In this document: in pieces, positions 1 through 11,300 of the stretch
How positions within the stretch are numbered: position 1 is the first letter of the stretch
How the letters are laid out: each line of letters begins with the position of its first letter
Made by a program: the position numbers and the translations under genes
Notes under the pieces: generated by a model
The model's database searches: none
What the model saw: the letters and a program-made list of their open reading frames with translations, nothing else
Told to the model about the DNA's origin: nothing
NCBI RefSeq assembly: GCF_003171515.1
Contig: NC_089393.1
Location: 496,001 to 560,000, forward strand
Direction: 5' to 3'
Origin: Pyrenophora tritici-repentis
Lineage: Eukaryota; Ascomycota; Dothideomycetes; Pleosporales; Pleosporaceae
Length of the DNA: 64,000 nt

Positions 1-876
1 ATCACTATCTTCACCCGTTCTGCACCCTCCACCCCGCACCCATCTTCAAACGTCTCCTACAAACAAGTCGACTACACAGATCGCGCGGCCCTAACCACCG
101 CCCTCAACGGAATCCACACCCTTCTCTCCTTTTTCGTGGTGCACCTCGACGTAGACAACACCGCGCAGAAAAACCTCCTCCACGCCGCCCTCGCTGCAGG
201 CGTAACCCGTTTCGCGCCTTCAGAATGGGGCATCGCGAGCTACAACGGCGTCCCCAGCTACGACAACAAAGACGCCTTTCGAGCCTACATCGAAGACCTC
301 GACAAGCAAAACGCACTCGGCTCCCTCCAAATCTGCCTCTTCCAACCCTCCATCTTCATGGATTACTTCGCGCACCCGTATCCCCTAGAGAAAGATCTCA
401 TCACTTGGCCCTTTTTCCTCGACTTCCAGAACAGAAAAGCTATGATCCTTGATGACGGGGATCAGCCTATCGTCCTAACCGCTATCCAAGATGACGCGCA
501 GATCCTGGCAAAAGCCCTCGACGACACGGAGAGACCTTGGCCCCGTATCGGCGGTATCAGGGGCTGTCGTACCAGCATCAACGAGATGGTGGCGCTGGGT
601 AAGAAGATCCGCGGTGGGGATTGGCACGTCGAGTATGTGAAGAGCGAAGATCTGCAAAAGGGCGTTTTGACGAGCAGTTGGATTCCGCAGCTTAGTCATC
701 CGACTATTCCAGAGGAGGTGAGGGAGAGCTTTTCAAAGGAGTTTTTGATGGTGTTTTTCGAGGCGATTAGGAGGGGGAGCTGGGATGTTAGTGCGGAGTG
801 GAATGAGAGGTTCCCTGAATATGCGTTTTTGGGCGTGGAGGAGTATTTGAGGAGGGCGTGGGAGGGGAGGCCGTAG
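1..876 (+). CDS. NmrA-like / isoflavone-reductase-like NAD(P)-binding protein, 5' partial
   Basis: The reading frame is open from the first base of the window to TAG at 874-876, so the N-terminus, including the expected Rossmann GxxGxxG motif, lies outside. The visible 291 codons include a central FAPSEWG motif (about residue 70), a YDNKDAFRAYIED segment matching the family's catalytic-Lys region, and a LFQPSIFMDYF strand. These are typical of fungal NmrA-like (PF05368) / isoflavone reductase-like proteins, which bind NAD(P) and act either as reductases or as redox-sensing regulators. It is convergent with the cellulase gene downstream. The substrate cannot be told from sequence. The family call is good; the exact role is unknown. 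Confidence 0.8.
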   Translation: MTIFTRSAPSTPHPSSNVSYKQVDYTDRAALTTALNGIHTLLSFFVVHLDVDNTAQKNLLHAALAAGVTRFAPSEWGIASYNGVPSYDNKDAFRAYIEDLDKQNALGSLQICLFQPSIFMDYFAHPYPLEKDLITWPFFLDFQNRKAMILDDGDQPIVLTAIQDDAQILAKALDDTERPWPRIGGIRGCRTSINEMVALGKKIRGGDWHVEYVKSEDLQKGVLTSSWIPQLSHPTIPEEVRESFSKEFLMVFFEAIRRGSWDVSAEWNERFPEYAFLGVEEYLRRAWEGRP

Positions 877-1304
877 GACTGCTCGTACGTCTGATCGAAG
901 TTTGAACATGTTTGTCATATTAGCAATATATGGTCGTCATCAATAGCCAGCCATTCATGACGTGACTGGATGTAAGGAAAATGCTTGTTCGGTTTACGTA
1001 GCTATTAATCCTCCAAGGTTTAGAACAGCAAGCAGCAGATAAGCAGGAGAATACTGTTGCAATGAGCATCACCAGCTGGTTTTACGATTACAAGATTCAT
1101 GGAGATCAAACAATAGAAACAAACAGTTTCATATTCCAGCAATGTCTCCCCTAACAAGAGGGACTGTTGCCACAAGATGCAAAAATTGCGAATCTACGTA
1201 CAAAAGGATCCACAAGAAAAAGATATATACAGCGAATATCCCCAATCCTATCCCCAAACCACTTTCTATCCCCTCCTTCTTTCTTCAAACCAGCCACAAC
1301 TTCT
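877..1304. other. Convergent intergenic spacer
   Basis: Shared 3' region between the NmrA-like gene (+) and the cellulase (-). It is AT-rich, with short ORFs only. I see no gene or structured element. Confidence 0.6.
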
Positions 1305-2362
1305 CTAAACGAAGAAGCTCTTAATGGCCGGCAACAACGTAGTCCAGCCCGCGGTACTCGGGGGCTCCATGTTGTAAATGTAATCACCCCACCAAGGACC
1401 CGCCGCCCACCAGATCGCACCCATCCAAACATCCGAGTTCTTCTGCATGTAACTGAGACCGTCCTTCAACGCCGCAATACACTGGGCATTGTTACCCCCC
1501 GCAAACTCTCCAATCACACCAACCTTCTTGTTATCCTTGAGCCACTTAGTCGCAGCCGCCAGACGCTCCGAGAAAATAGTGTTGGAAACACAGTTCGCAG
1601 ATGTACCACTGCCATCGGTGTCGAGGTACTGGTGCATTTGGTAGACGAGCTTGTTCTCGGGATCTTTCAGGTTAACAAGGCTGGCGGCGTTGCCGGAGGA
1701 AACCCAGGTCCAAGCACCGGTCCAGGAGTTTCCCTCTGGAGTGATGATTTGCTTAGTGGCGCCGGCAGCGCGGATACCGTCGATGGCGGCTTGGTTGAGG
1801 TTGAAGACGAGGTTTTGGTCCATGTCGTGGAATTCGTTGTTCGTGTCGAAGACTACGAGCGCGTTGTCTTTGTATTCGGCGGCGACTTTTGTCCACCAGG
1901 TTTTGAAGGCGGCTGTGTCGGTGATGATGTTGCCCATGAAGCGGCCGTAGTTGTGTGGTTGGATCATGGCGTAGCTGCCTTTGCTGGTGATGTGGTTGAC
2001 TTGTTGTGTCAGGTTGCCTAGGTAGTTTGCATCGAATGGGCTGGTGAGGGAGCCCGGGGTAAGGCGCTCCATTACTAGGTGGTTTTTAGTACATTGTAAG
2101 CTACCACTACCATGAGAATGAATAACTTACGGAAGTTCAGGCGGAACATGTTCATGCCCTGGTTCATGAATTGATCGAGCGTGTTCAAATCATACCATAT
2201 GTAATCCTTGTTGTAAACACCGGGAAACTTTGTCTCGCCAAACTCGGCACCAGACTCGTTGATGCCGAACCACTTCATCTTACGGGACTGGCGTTTCTCA
2301 GCCGGAGCCGCAAAGGCAGCGCTGGCCAGAGCGGCTACCGCAAAGAGATTGTTAAGAAGCAT
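1305..2362 (-). CDS. Secreted GH5 (subfamily 5 type) endo-beta-1,4-glucanase
   Basis: Exons 2362-2131 and 2074-1305 are separated by a 56-bp intron (GTAAGT...CTAG). The junction codon CTA gives FRLNFLMERL, a close match to the FRIPFMMERL-type block of fungal EGII/Cel5A. The product has 333 aa. It starts with a signal peptide (hydrophobic LFAVAALASAAFAAPA) followed by a Kex2-like KR site. Motifs seen: MIQPHNYGR, the acid/base Glu in NNEFHDMD, HQYLDTDGSGTS, and the nucleophile Glu in IGEFAGG. The protein is expected to cleave internal beta-1,4 bonds of cellulose outside the cell. There is no cellulose-binding module or linker, so this is the single-domain form. A TATA box lies 77 bp upstream. 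Confidence in function is high. Confidence 0.93.
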
Positions 2363-2438
2363 TGTGAAAAGAATGTTGAAGAGTGCCGAGAAAAGCTTGA
2401 ACTGTCTTGCCTTTCAAACAAACCCGGCGACAATCGCC

Positions 2439-2444
2439 TTTATA
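2439..2444 (-). promoter_or_regulatory. TATA box of the GH5 cellulase
   Basis: TATAAA on the minus strand, 77 bp upstream of the cellulase ATG. It is a normal distance for a fungal core promoter. Confidence 0.55.
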
Positions 2445-3372
2445 CCCACACCCTCAGATTGCCATGGTCCACTTCCAGACAGGTAGTCCGGGCCTAGAAT
2501 TCCGTGTCTTTGCTGGAAATGAGCATCTCGTCATCTGATATCACTATGAAGATGACGAGTGCGAACCCCTGCGGGCCTATGTTTTGCTGCCACGGTACCG
2601 CGTAGATTGCCCACCTATATTACAGGAACGGCATCAGGCCAAGAATGGCTAGCGAGGCAAATCATGTGTTTGAACGATTGCGGAGTATCAGGGGTCGCCA
2701 TAGGTGGGATAAACGGGAGCAAGGTCAATTTAGTGTTGAAACGACGGGCCAGCCGCCTAAGATCTGCAGTCTACGCACCGAGGCTTGCACAATCTTCAAT
2801 CAGCCAATGATGCCGCTCAACGCAGAGCGTTATACGCCCGTGCCTACCGGCGAACATTCGCTGCAGATGGGCCGCATATTAATTCTCCTGGACTCGGGTT
2901 TGGTTCCTCGTCTACCGGCATTTGTCCAATGTAAAGTGGTTCGCCACGCCCCTTGGCGAGATTGGCAAGCCATGGGCCCGGTAACGTACTCCTCATCAAG
3001 CCCTGATGCACTTTGGAAAAGCGGCTACTCGGTGAAACTGGTGTGATGGGTGCACAAGATCTTCTTGGAGCGCTACATGAGCCTCCGTATCGCTTTTGTC
3101 GATGTGTTGATGCACCAGTTCCAATTTGGGAGCATGCCGCAAAATGGGTTTTGACATCGTACCTCACATAGCACCCTGCAGCCGCCACAAAACAAGCACA
3201 GGCACATGCACACTGACAGATCGCCGATTAAGGTTTAATAGCATTCAATTGCCATCCATTTTCTTTACATACATTGGCTGACTCCGGATATGAGCCGTAG
3301 AATGCCACCGTTCGGAAATCCCTCCCGTTTCGTATCCCAGCATAACATAGATGCGCTGACATCTCGCGTCCG
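2445..3372. other. Spacer between cellulase promoter and RING gene 3' end
   Basis: Overlapping ORFs of 83-133 codons occur on both strands here, but none has a recognisable domain or convincing codon bias. I see no gene. The stretch just above the TATA box is probably cellulase promoter. Confidence 0.5.
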
Positions 3373-6016
3373 CTAGCGTCTAACATTGCGCCGAATAGAG
3401 CTTTGGAAAATGTCTCTTTGCGAGGCGGCTGGCCGCTGTTGGGCGCTGGTGCTAAAAGCGTTGCGGCTACTTCTGACACCTGCTCGCTGTAGATTCTCCC
3501 ATTGAGGTTGTGTGCGAGTGGGAGAGCGACGTGGAATACTGGGAGGCATGGATGAAAGAACCGGCTCGATACGGGAGTAGTAAGGTCTATCGCTGTATGG
3601 TAAATCAATCCTTGTTCGGGTATACGTCGGTGACTGTCGCGCATAAGAAGGTATGTTTTGCGATGAGCCATAAGTACTGTCGTTCGCATACGGTAAACTT
3701 CCATTTTCTAGTCGGGTGATATATCCATGAGAGTTGATACGACGACTTTGAAAATGATCTGATGCTGATATCGGTTCTACCTCTGTCACTCTGCGCCGAT
3801 GACCTGTTTCAATAGGCTCATTCCTTGAGTTGACCGGCGAATCAAAGAACGAAAGCCCATTGAGGCTCCGGGGTTCATGCCAATCGGGCTGGGGCTCTCC
3901 CATCCTGGGCCTTTGTGACCGATAGACGCCGGAACGAGTGGAACTGCCTTGACGTTCAGCGAGTCCGGATTGCGGGTAAAGACGAGCTTGGTTGTGACCG
4001 CTTCGGAAATAGGGACTTACTACGCTCTCCATCTGCCGGCCTGGACTTTGTTGTCGCCTAGGAGCTGGGGTGGCCGGACCAAGTGACTGGTTGTATGTTC
4101 TGTTTGTATGCCTGTTAGTCTGGTGCTGACCGGCATGTTGCTGATGGATATCCGCAGAAGTAGATGGTTCGTGCGGCAATTGGTGCATGAACGGATGTCC
4201 AAGATCCCAACGCCTCTGATATCCTGCTTCTTGCAAATCCTGTTCATCCCAACCATTGCGCATAACTTGCCTGCTTCCACCATCTTGCTGATACTCGACG
4301 GCCATGTCCTCGCGAGGGTCTTTCAGACCCAATTCAACCCCATTATCACTCGATAAACCGTCCATTAGTCGGATGTATGAAGGCTCGGTAGGCAGCTGAG
4401 AACCACGATTGTTGTTTTGCCTATCCATCTTGATCGGCGATGAAGCTCGAAATGTGAAGTCGGACCGGTTGTCGTGGATTCCTACGCTGCTGAGAAGCTG
4501 TGAGCCCCGGCGTTCAGAGCCTCTGGAAGGTTGCTGGATTGGCAGACCTCCCGACATGTACGGGGTCTCGCTACGGCGATTATCGCGTGATTGCTGTTGT
4601 TGATTGAACGTATTGTCCTGGGAATGCTCATCTGCATACATGCGAATATCGCTCGTGCTCTCCGAGATGTTCTCCATGACAGGCGCAGCACGGCCGTTAG
4701 AGAACTTCTTCCTGAGACTTGGAAACATCTTTCGCACGGAGTTCATTCTGGACAATGGCTTTAGCGGAGGTGGCATTGCTTCTCTACTCGCAGGATGGTC
4801 AATCTGCATCTTGTTAGGGAGAGGCGAGTCAAGGCGTTGCCGCTTCAGTGGTCGATGGAAGAAAGTGTGAGAGGACGCTGTTCCTGGCCTGCCTGACATA
4901 TGTACAGATCTACCGACTGTGTGGCTTGACGCAGTCTTGCGCAGCAACGCGGCGGAATCGTCGTTGCCTTCGCCGGGGTAATCCTCGTCGCTATCCAATG
5001 CGTGCGGGTCGATGCCTGTAAACTTGGATATGGGCTCTAGTGCCATGGCAAATCCGAGCTTAGCTAGCCGCTTCTGCATCTGTTCATTTTGACTGTGACA
5101 ATTTAGTATTGTAATTACTGATAGGGCAGCATGACCTACTCTAGTAGCTTGGGAACAAGCTTTAGATAGTGACGTATCGCTGTCTTGTTCTCAATGAATG
5201 TCTCAAGATCGCGTGGGTTGACATGCAAGCAGCGGAAACGCTCCATCTCCTGCTCAAGATCTCGTAGTCGCTGGAGTTCAGCTTTCATGGCTTCGGACTG
5301 CTTGTTCTGTGCTCGCAGTCGCTCATTCTCCTGCTGCAGGCTCAAGACCTTTGCGTGTTCGCCCGAGGCGAGATCCTGCATGCTAGCGAGCTTCGTTTCC
5401 ACTGCTGTGAGGGCATCCTGGAGAGGCTTGCGGGCCGCATGAGTGTTCTGGCAGTATCGGATAAGCGCGATGTACTGGAACTGGACACTGTTAGTGATTG
5501 CTTCTTCCTCAGCCGTTGTATGTAGGACGTACCCGTAAAGCCTCCATTTCCTTCCCGCTACCATCGAGTCGAATGGGAGGTGCAGTAAACCAGGAAGGCG
5601 GAATGTGAGGGTCATATTCGTCCTTGTGGAAGCCGCGAATGGAGTAGAGATCCCGCTCAGTGCTATCACCCTTTTCTTTGATACAAATGGGACATGGCGC
5701 TTTCGGTTGTTGCCCAGCGGGGTGAAATGGCGGACCTATTAAGACTTTGTAAGCAGCTGGCTTTCTCCAGTTAATTCATTGATCACTGACCACCGCCTTC
5801 GAGGTGAGAGCTGCAGAACACATGACAACAGCTAGCAAGAAAGATTCGAGTCACAAGACGATTCTTGGGGTTGATACCGTCCGAAAGGCCTTGAACAGTC
5901 TCATGATGACCCTCATAGACGTCGGCGAACGAGGCAAAGCACACAGAGCAGGCGTAGATGAAGTTGAGGGGAGCTGCGCCCAACTCTGCAGCTCCTTTCA
6001 TAGGAGGACTGCTCAT
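3373..6016 (-). CDS. RING-finger / coiled-coil protein with long disordered tail
   Basis: Four exons: 6016-5791, 5735-5533, 5480-5140, 5092-3373. The introns are 55, 52 and 47 bp with GTCAGT, GTACGT and GTAGGT donors, and the model gives 829 aa. Residues about 24-105 form a RING-type zinc finger: CSVC, then CCHVFCSSH, then CPIC. This is the C-C-C-H-C-H-C-C pattern with a long first loop. Residues about 155-250 form a coiled coil rich in Leu, Glu and Gln. The last 560 residues are disordered and rich in Ser, Arg, Gln and Pro. RING followed by coiled coil and a Ser-rich tail is the layout of Zip3/HEI10/CCNB1IP1 SUMO or ubiquitin ligases of meiotic crossover sites, so that role is possible but inferred from layout only. 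An in-frame ATG at 6130 would add 38 residues; I prefer 6016 because the RING follows closely. Confidence 0.75.
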
Positions 6017-6331
6017 ATCTGCGACTGCGACAACTTGCGTAGAGACAATCAGCGGTGCAGCAGGTGGGGTGTGGTACTTGTAAGGTGCAGGCGTGGTGGC
6101 AGATGTGGAAGTCGCGAACAGCAACGCCAAGACATGGCCTTGGACCCTGATTGTGCTTTCCGTTCGGGCCTCGAGGAAAGAGAAAGGTTGAATGATGAAG
6201 TACTCTTCATTGCGGAAGGATGACTGGAAAAGAGGAAATCACACATAATCGTCATGCAGGCACACAAGGGGAATTTCCATATGTACAGAACCTCTATTAT
6301 CTTTGACTACCTACCACTGACTCGCTGATGC
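6017..6331. other. Short intergenic stretch
   Basis: Lies between the RING gene start and the complex I subunit stop. It may carry the RING gene promoter, or an N-terminal extension if the ATG at 6130 is used. Nothing else is seen. Confidence 0.4.
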
Positions 6332-7035
6332 TCAAGCAAACGTTCGGCACGGGTAACTGTATTTGATTAGCGCTGTTTTTGAATAACAAATCAAGTTGAT
6401 GCTTACTTTGTGCCATATGACTGCTCGCTCTCCAAGTCGTATCGCTTCTGTCCCGCAACACCGGTGTTGTGAAGACCGCTCGGTAGCGGAGGAAGACCAC
6501 CAGGACCCAGTACATCCTTTACAAGCCCAGTGTTCTTCTCAAATGCAACTGCCAGTCCCCTTGTGCCTTCTTCTTGCGCAGCGACAAGTTGCTTGGTGCC
6601 GGCCTCGCCAATCAACTCCTGCTTTGGTGCTGCAGCGCTTCCAACTGAGAGCAGCGCAACCGCGTCAGACTGGGTGACTGTCGAGAGCCTTGGGTATCGT
6701 CGTCGCACATCACGCTTCCAGTAAGGATTTTCGGCGATATCGGCGGCAGGGACAGTGACGGGGTCGTCGTAGGAGTTAGGGTCAAGACCTCCTGGGGGTG
6801 GGTTGCGAAATTGCGGGTTCATGGGGATACCGGTCGACCGCTTGGGGTCGAGGGCGAAGAGCCTATTAATGGCGGCATAGATACCAGTCGGTTGGACAGT
6901 GTATTTCTACATTTAAGCAATTAGCACTGCTAATAGAATGCAGGAAGCGGTACAGAGGGGCGTTCGGCCAAAGGCGTGTCCAAGTGGGCATCGTACCGAA
7001 AACACCGTCGTCTTAACGTTCTTGGCCATAGACAT
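6332..7035 (-). CDS. Mitochondrial complex I 21.3 kDa-type subunit (NUZM / B14.5a related)
   Basis: Three exons: 7035-6997, 6906-6407, 6356-6332, giving 187 aa. The 25-base last exon is easy to miss: it follows a GTAAGC...ACAG intron and ends in YPCRTFA before TGA, as in fungal orthologues. Core motifs are FRNPPPGG, YDDPVTVPAADIAENPYWKRDVRR and LPPLPSG. They match the NADH:ubiquinone oxidoreductase 21.3 kDa accessory subunit described in Neurospora. The protein acts in the inner-membrane respiratory complex I and has no catalytic site of its own. The first intron donor could be GTACGA at 6996 (used here) or a GTGTTT nine bases earlier, which would drop three residues. A second Met lies two codons after the first. 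Confidence 0.9.
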
Positions 7036-7953
7036 GTCGAATTGCGGGCGCCTGGGCGGCTGGAAGAGTGGAGAATGGTCAATGGGCGGGTGTCGTGCTC
7101 TGCGCCTTCTCGATACCATCGTGAGGCTCGGTGATGTTCGCGCAGCTCAACGCCCGCCAAGACGGCAACTGCCGTATTTAGTAATCGCCGTCTGTCATTT
7201 GTCCGAACGTCACCTCTCCTTCACTTCCTATCGCGTGTGGTTTTGCGCGCGAGATGGCAAGCGTAACCGGGTATAATCGCGACAAGGAGTTGTGTGTTGA
7301 AAGTTTTGACCCTAGACAGTCTTTGATGACCTATGTAGTGCGATTTTCCGCGTGTAGTATTCGATAGCCTGCATGCTCATCTTGAGATCAATTCGGGCTG
7401 GAAATAGACTCAATAGTAGTAGTGTAGTATTCGACTATAGTGAGTACCTGGGTGAATTTCAACCGTCTTATGGCAAGTAGATTTGTGAATAATAGGGTTT
7501 TTTGTTGCGTCCGTCAAAACTTCTCCCCACCTATCACTTTAGAGAACAAGTATGATCGTGATGTCAATCTTGCAAAGATTCCATAATAACAGTGATAGAA
7601 GACATCATCGGCAAGCCTGAACATCCTCAGTGCATAGCAACGTCAAGTAAACATAGGCATTGGTAGCCTGAAGTAGGTTCGGGTATTTCAGAAGCATCAC
7701 AAAGGGTCAATGGAGAATACAGCGTCAAAGAAAAAGGGTATCATTACATTATGCGCCGAAGCGCGGCATCAATGATGCCCACAAAAGAACTCGAAAACTC
7801 TCAACGACCGACCGAAAAAATCCGACCCCCCAGCCCCCAAACACCCAAGGCCCATCCAGAAAACAGCCAAACACCCGAGCATCTAACCCCCCCAGCCCTT
7901 TCACGCCGTATCAGGGCGTCGTCGTCGTTGTTGTCGTCTTCATCTCCCTCATC
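7036..7953. other. Intergenic spacer
   Basis: Holds the complex I subunit promoter on its left side. The phrase GTGTAGTATTCGA occurs twice (near 7351 and 7420). No gene is seen. Confidence 0.5.
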
Positions 7954-8256
7954 TCACCGTCCTCCACCGAACAGCCAAAGGGAAGGCCCCACCGGACGTC
8001 GGCAAGCCCACACGGAGGGCTTGCGACGCTGGAACTCTCCCTGCCACTCCCGAGTGGGCAGGGAGTAGTAGAATGCATGCCATTCCTCGGCCGACAAGCC
8101 TCTCTCCCAAGCCCTCCACTCCCCGATGAAACGATCAAAGGGGAGCGGAGGTGGTGCCTGAGGCAAGCCGGCCTGACCCTGGCGACCTTGACCTGGCAGC
8201 GTCGGTAGAGAGACGGTGCCGGTGTCGGTGTTGTTGTTGTTGTTGGTGGCGGACAT
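7954..8256 (-). CDS. Hypothetical small protein, doubtful
   Basis: A single 100-codon ORF. The N-terminal 30 residues are low complexity (MSATNNNNNTDTG, then Gly/Gln/Pro-rich). A compact central part, FDRFIGEWRAWERGLSAEEWHAFYYSL, is rich in Trp and looks like a folded helix pair. The 5' leader on the minus strand carries CAG/CAA/TTC-type triplet runs, and TATTTAA occurs about 125 bp upstream. I do not recognise the family. The last 25 residues may be intronic or non-coding read-through. Confidence 0.35.
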   Translation of the reverse strand: MSATNNNNNTDTGTVSLPTLPGQGRQGQAGLPQAPPPLPFDRFIGEWRAWERGLSAEEWHAFYYSLPTREWQGEFQRRKPSVWACRRPVGPSLWLFGGGR

Positions 8257-8277
8257 CTTGATGATGGTGATGGTGAT

Positions 8278-8333
8278 GGTGAAGAAGAAGAAGAAGAAGT
8301 TGTTGTTGCTGCTGCTTCTGCTGCTGTTGCTGC
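8278..8333. repeat. Trinucleotide microsatellite
   Basis: Runs of GAA, then TTG, then CTG/TTG triplets. On the minus strand they fall in the presumed 5' leader of the small ORF at 7954-8256. Confidence 0.8.
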
Positions 8334-11300
8334 CCGAGGGTAGACTGTAGACTAGGGATGTACAGTAGGAAGAAGAGTTTAAATAGACGGGCGCTGGAGG
8401 GCCCCAGCGCCCGTCACGGGACTCGCCAAGCCTAGAGCGGCAGTGAGGTCCAGTCCACTGCCACCCCCGTATGGCACCCAGAAAACAATTGGCGCTTTGC
8501 AGAAGTCATATAGCACCCAGCTCGTGCAAACACAAATTTCATTGGTCCTTGCAGCCCCCCAATTGACTCCATGCAGCACTGTGCTGTTGTTTTGAGTAAC
8601 AACCGCTGGTTGCGATGTTCTGCCGGGGACCTGGCGCTACTGGGCCCCCGAGGCTACTCAGAAGGCAGCGACTGACTGGAATCTGCCGGGACTTGACGAA
8701 ACACCATCGAGGAATACCTGCCACTGACACCAAGGCTAGTGATGTTCGAAAGCCACCAACGAGGTGACTGTGCACCGGCAGAGGGATACGATCGAAGAAG
8801 TGCAAAGAGAGTCCAGGGCATGATGGGTGCTAGACTGAGAGAAGAGGATGGAGGATATACCGAGTCGAGGATAGACAGAGGGATCGGGAAAGATGACAAG
8901 CTTAGGACAAGAGGCAAGGAGCAGACGGCTGAGGAGACATAGTGTCTTGATCTAGGCGGCAATTCGTAGACCCAGACACGTTGAATGCTCATATCAAACA
9001 GCCTGACAGGTGTCTCTGATACCCAGTGTACTCATCTTGAAGACTGTACCTTGGATCTCTTCCGCACTGCAGCGCAGAAGCCTCCAGGCGACTACGTTGC
9101 ACGAGCTGGAATCATGATCGAACATGCAACACTGCGCATGCTTGATGTAAGGACCCGGGTTGTGCTGCAAAAAGCCTGCATTCACAGAGAACAGTCCGTC
9201 GGCCTTACTTGTGATCTCCTGGAATGAAGAGGCCTCAATGTACGAATTGCTGCTGAGCCTCATGATGCTGCTTCTACCGTGGCGGGGCTAAGTGGTAGGC
9301 TTCTATCACCAGCACCACCATCCTGCCTCCGACCACACCGAAAGCGACTGTCGCAACACCTCAGGATCTGCTCAGGATCTCAAAATATGCGGCCAGGGGA
9401 TTTGCAGATCGTCGCCCCCGAAGCTGACTTCGACAGGACAAGCACCGTTCCCGTTCGCCGGCCGAGATGAGCACGACCTCTACTCCGGCACAACATGGCA
9501 GAAAAATAGCTTTGATGCCATTTTGGACTCAGCCGCGTCTCCCAGGCTTTTGGATCGTTGTCGCTCATGGCGTTTGCCTGCCACCAAGCCGCGAGGTGCC
9601 GTAAACTTCCAATACTGCAACGGTGGCTAGACGAGACACATACGAAGTACTGTGTAACGTCCATGCATCTTTCATCGGAGCAGAAAGGAGAAGTCGGCTA
9701 CCATGTCGCTGGAGTATACTATGACCGGAGGCGAGGGTGGCGAACCGGAGGACATGATTGAAGGACGACTTTGTGTTTTGCATAGGCATAGGATGCTGGA
9801 TATTCTGCCTGATAAGTCATAGACAGGAGTTCCGAGCAGCAACGGTATTCCGCAGCACGGTCAGTGGAGGCCCACACTATCCGGATGTGATAGGGTAGGT
9901 GGTATTACGGATATGAACAAAGGCCACATCTCTTGAATCCTATGAAGACTACATCAGACGGTGGTGCCTTCAGATTACTATTCCTTGAAGGGAGTTGGAA
10001 GCATCTCTTGCCACCGGGTAGGGGTTATCCTCGATCACAAATTTGCTGCGTCGATGTAATATTTTGAAGTCTTCTGGGTGCGGTACTTCGGGTGACTGGT
10101 CGGGTTCCTACCGCAGGTATACTGACACAATACACTTGGGGATGTTCGAGCACTTGATCCATCTCTTGCAGGCCGGCGAGATGTTTGCGAGGCCTCAGCG
10201 ACGATACATAGGCAGCCTACACGCTCGCTCCATATGATACATCGCGAGGGTAGTTATTCATCTCTTTGTTTGTGTTGGGTTCCGAGAACAACCCAGGACA
10301 ATGAGACCTGAAATGTGTTGGGTTGGGCATCCAGCATGCCAGACGGACCAGCATACGTGCCCTCAGAGTCCTAGAGAGACGAAGCACACAACTTCTTGCT
10401 CAGTTTCGTGTAGAAGGGTGACCAGATAGTCATCAACGGTACTCCGGGTGGCCTATGGCGTCTTCGCGGACCAGCGAACAGGGGCGATGATGCCGATAAG
10501 GAGGTTTGCGCATGGCGATCGAGCCAAGGCGCCGGAAGAACAGGGCGGCAGCTTCTCAAACCAGTATACTTCAGATAAAGCAGAGAGTAGACCGAAGATG
10601 CCTAGGTAAGATCGAAGAAGCGGTAAAGGCCATGCCGAAGATGGATGTTGTGGAATATGAGGAATGATGTCTGTAGTTTAGGAAGGATGACGGGCGGTAG
10701 CGAGCAGGGGTCGGCAGCATCCTTCCGCCAAGCTACGCCGCCATAATACCTCAGCTTCTGGAATCATCGATTTTCTATCTCCAACGCGGTTGTTGTATGT
10801 TCAAGCCGCAATTAAAGTGTCATATGGGGCAAGAGGCGTCTTGTGAATAAGTCCAGAGTGTTCGAAGTCGGCGAAATGTCGACAGTATAGACTGCGCACT
10901 TAGAGCAGCGAGGAATACGGCTTGCGCAAACCCACAGGACCCGTATGACCGATGCGTAGGGCGTCGGGAGATAGGTAAGAGATGGAGTATCCCGAATGTC
11001 GATGAGAATATTACGAGCAAACCCATGAGCCGGCGAATGACACCTCTGGATACCGTTCCACCCGACACTCAAGCATTGCAAGAGTAGCTGCAATAGCTCT
11101 TTCTCTGTGCTCAGAGAATGTTTCTGGTGCAGTGGCACTACAATGGCGCGGAGCCGGTCGGAGGCTGGGAAGCAACGCGCGCAGGGTACTTTGAGGAAGT
11201 TGAATCCACACACAACACCTTGAGTGTCTTTGAGGTCGATTACATTTGAAATCGATCAGGCCGACAGTTCGTCTCCTGGAAACCCCGTTCCCTGGGTCAT

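Noticed and set aside
1167..2021. 284-codon plus-strand ORF opposite the cellulase
   Set aside because: Fully antisense to conserved GH5 motifs; no recognisable product.
2645..3188. Small ORFs of 114-133 codons between the cellulase and RING genes
   Set aside because: Overlapping on both strands, no domain, no splice or promoter support.
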